A stretch of DNA of 43,987 nt, taken from contig JAFGJZ010000106.1 of the NCBI GenBank assembly GCA_016928815.1, forward strand, positions 1-43,987, written 5' to 3'. How positions within the stretch are numbered: position 1 is the stretch's first letter; every line of letters begins with the position of its first letter. A program made the position numbers and the translations under genes. Source of the DNA: Spirochaetota bacterium (GTDB lineage: Bacteria; Spirochaetota; UBA4802; JAFGJZ01). This document shows positions 43,421-43,987 of the stretch, piece after piece. The notes beneath the pieces are model-generated. The model ran no database searches, was not told the DNA's origin, and saw only the letters and a program-made list of their open reading frames with translations.

Positions 43421-43717
43421 ATGACCCCATACGGACAATTTATAATCGCATTTGTAATTCTTGACTTACTGGAACTCGTGTCATGGCTTTTCAGTGTCAG
43501 TCCATTTTATTCCTGGAATAGTGGCCCGATAGATGCCCAAAGCGGTCTGTTTTTTATCTGTTTAATAGGTCTGTACATAACAATAAGCTTTTCAATAGTA
43601 CTTTTCCTATGGTACGCAATTAAATTCTACAATTCATTATCAATGTTATTAATCGGTTTAGCCCTCAATCTCCCGGCAATTATTGCAGCTGGTTTTTATC
43701 TGAAACAGTTCGTGTAA
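43421..43717 (+). CDS. Small three-helix membrane protein
   Basis: The 98-aa protein has three transmembrane segments (about 7-25, 40-65 and 72-94) and few charged residues. AAGGA lies 9 nt before the ATG. It closes the plus-strand gene run. No family was recognised; a membrane-inserted immunity protein against a pore-forming or periplasmic toxin is possible but purely positional. Confidence 0.55.
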   Translation: MTPYGQFIIAFVILDLLELVSWLFSVSPFYSWNSGPIDAQSGLFFICLIGLYITISFSIVLFLWYAIKFYNSLSMLLIGLALNLPAIIAAGFYLKQFV

Positions 43718-43849
43718 TTTCTAAATCGGTTCACACCAAAAGATTTCCTGTCAGCCTTCCCGGTTTTTTCAACTTGATTAATTTACTGTTTTTTATTAAT
43801 TTGATATTAATTGTGTACTAAATTTTTTTGGTAAAAGAGGGCGTTCCTA

Positions 43850-43918
43850 ATGAAAAAAGTTATATCCATCTTGGTACTATGTACTTTATTCTTAGTATCT
43901 CTGTATCCGTCAAATTAA
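43850..43918 (+). pseudogene. Signal-peptide stub (22 codons)
   Basis: A 22-codon frame with GAGGG 8 nt upstream encodes a clean signal-peptide sequence, MKKVISILVLCTLFLVSLYP, that stops immediately after the cleavage-site region. No mature domain follows in any frame. It is most simply the 5' remnant of a gene for an exported protein, although a real tiny peptide cannot be excluded. Confidence 0.45.
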
Positions 43919-43948
43919 CCCCATCTTTTCAAGAAGTCAAACATGATT

Positions 43949-43979
43949 TAAACTGCCTGTAAATTAAGGAGGCAGTTTA
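43949..43979 (+). promoter_or_regulatory. Hairpin overlapping the ribosome binding site of the next gene
   Basis: TAAACTGCCT (43949-43958) pairs with AGGCAGTTTA (43970-43979), a perfect 10-bp stem with an 11-nt loop. The Shine-Dalgarno AAGGAGG (43966-43972) spans the loop and the right arm, and the ATG (43979-43981) begins at the base of the stem. The hairpin could limit translation initiation. Confidence 0.45.
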
Positions 43980-43987
43980 TGAACAAC
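43979..43987 (+). CDS. Start of a gene cut by the window edge
   Basis: ATG followed by two asparagine codons, with a strong AAGGAGG 6 nt upstream. Only three codons are visible, so nothing can be said about the product. Confidence 0.35.

Noticed and set aside
43949..43979. attC recombination site of an integron cassette array in the immunity-like region
   Set aside because: The stem lacks GTTRRRY/RYYYAAC core sites, and the other gaps of the island contain no matching repeat. No integrase gene is visible.
1..43987. CRISPR arrays, tRNA, rRNA or insertion sequences
   Set aside because: No regularly spaced repeats, cloverleaf-like segments, rRNA-like sequence or transposase motifs were seen by eye on either strand.

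Overview
The window is low-GC, gene-dense DNA from a diderm bacterium. It carries many lipoprotein signal peptides, an outer-membrane barrel, a soluble lytic transglycosylase and a Wolinella-type fumarate reductase. The many stand-alone signalling proteins (two SpoIIE-type PP2C phosphatases, an HD-GYP protein, a GAF-linked enzyme I) fit Spirochaetota best, but this is a guess from gene content and style only. No rRNA, tRNA, IS element or CRISPR array was seen, and no gene-free stretch reaches 300 bases (longest: 39056-39335 and 3523-3793).

Layout. 99-3522: two lipoproteins (one probably a glycosidase-like TIM barrel) and a zinc-ribbon membrane protein. 3794-8631: one co-directional metabolic cluster with fumarate reductase (cytochrome b, flavoprotein, iron-sulfur subunits) and two-subunit class I fumarase, giving malate to fumarate to succinate with quinol as donor. 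8649-10941: a glycosyltransferase, a small DUF4389 membrane protein and a beta-barrel protein. 11072-14070 (minus): birA-bioY-bioM-bioN, a biotin regulator/ligase plus a complete ECF biotin importer, with a BirA-like operator on the promoter and start codon. 14212-17505: a response-regulator phosphatase and a histidine kinase. 17502-28871: envelope and housekeeping genes, including NlpC/P60, TPR-HD-GYP, an overlapping three-gene unit (membrane protein, lytic transglycosylase, HEAT lipoprotein), LEA-type lipoprotein, TauE/SafE permease and hisD. 28883-33964 (minus): a possible regulatory unit of GAF-PtsP, MORN lipoprotein, GAF-GAF-PP2C and a double ribbon-helix-helix-like protein. 34162-36471: a large six-hairpin glycosidase-like protein.

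36562-43987 differs in character: DUF1963 lipoprotein, PhzF, a secreted ankyrin protein beside a decayed ankyrin remnant, then seven co-directional small genes. Several of these resemble immunity proteins of polymorphic toxin systems (Imm58-like, Imm22, DUF4304, DUF4919); the rest I do not recognise. No toxin is present, so it reads as an orphan poly-immunity island. It looks more AT-rich than the core by eye.

The most notable sequence-level signal is a repeated promoter arrangement. In three places a -10 hexamer lies exactly 7 nt before an ATG that has no Shine-Dalgarno sequence (birA, the HD-GYP gene, the 182-aa exported protein). This predicts leaderless mRNAs. At birA the operator arms bracket the -10 box and the predicted +1.
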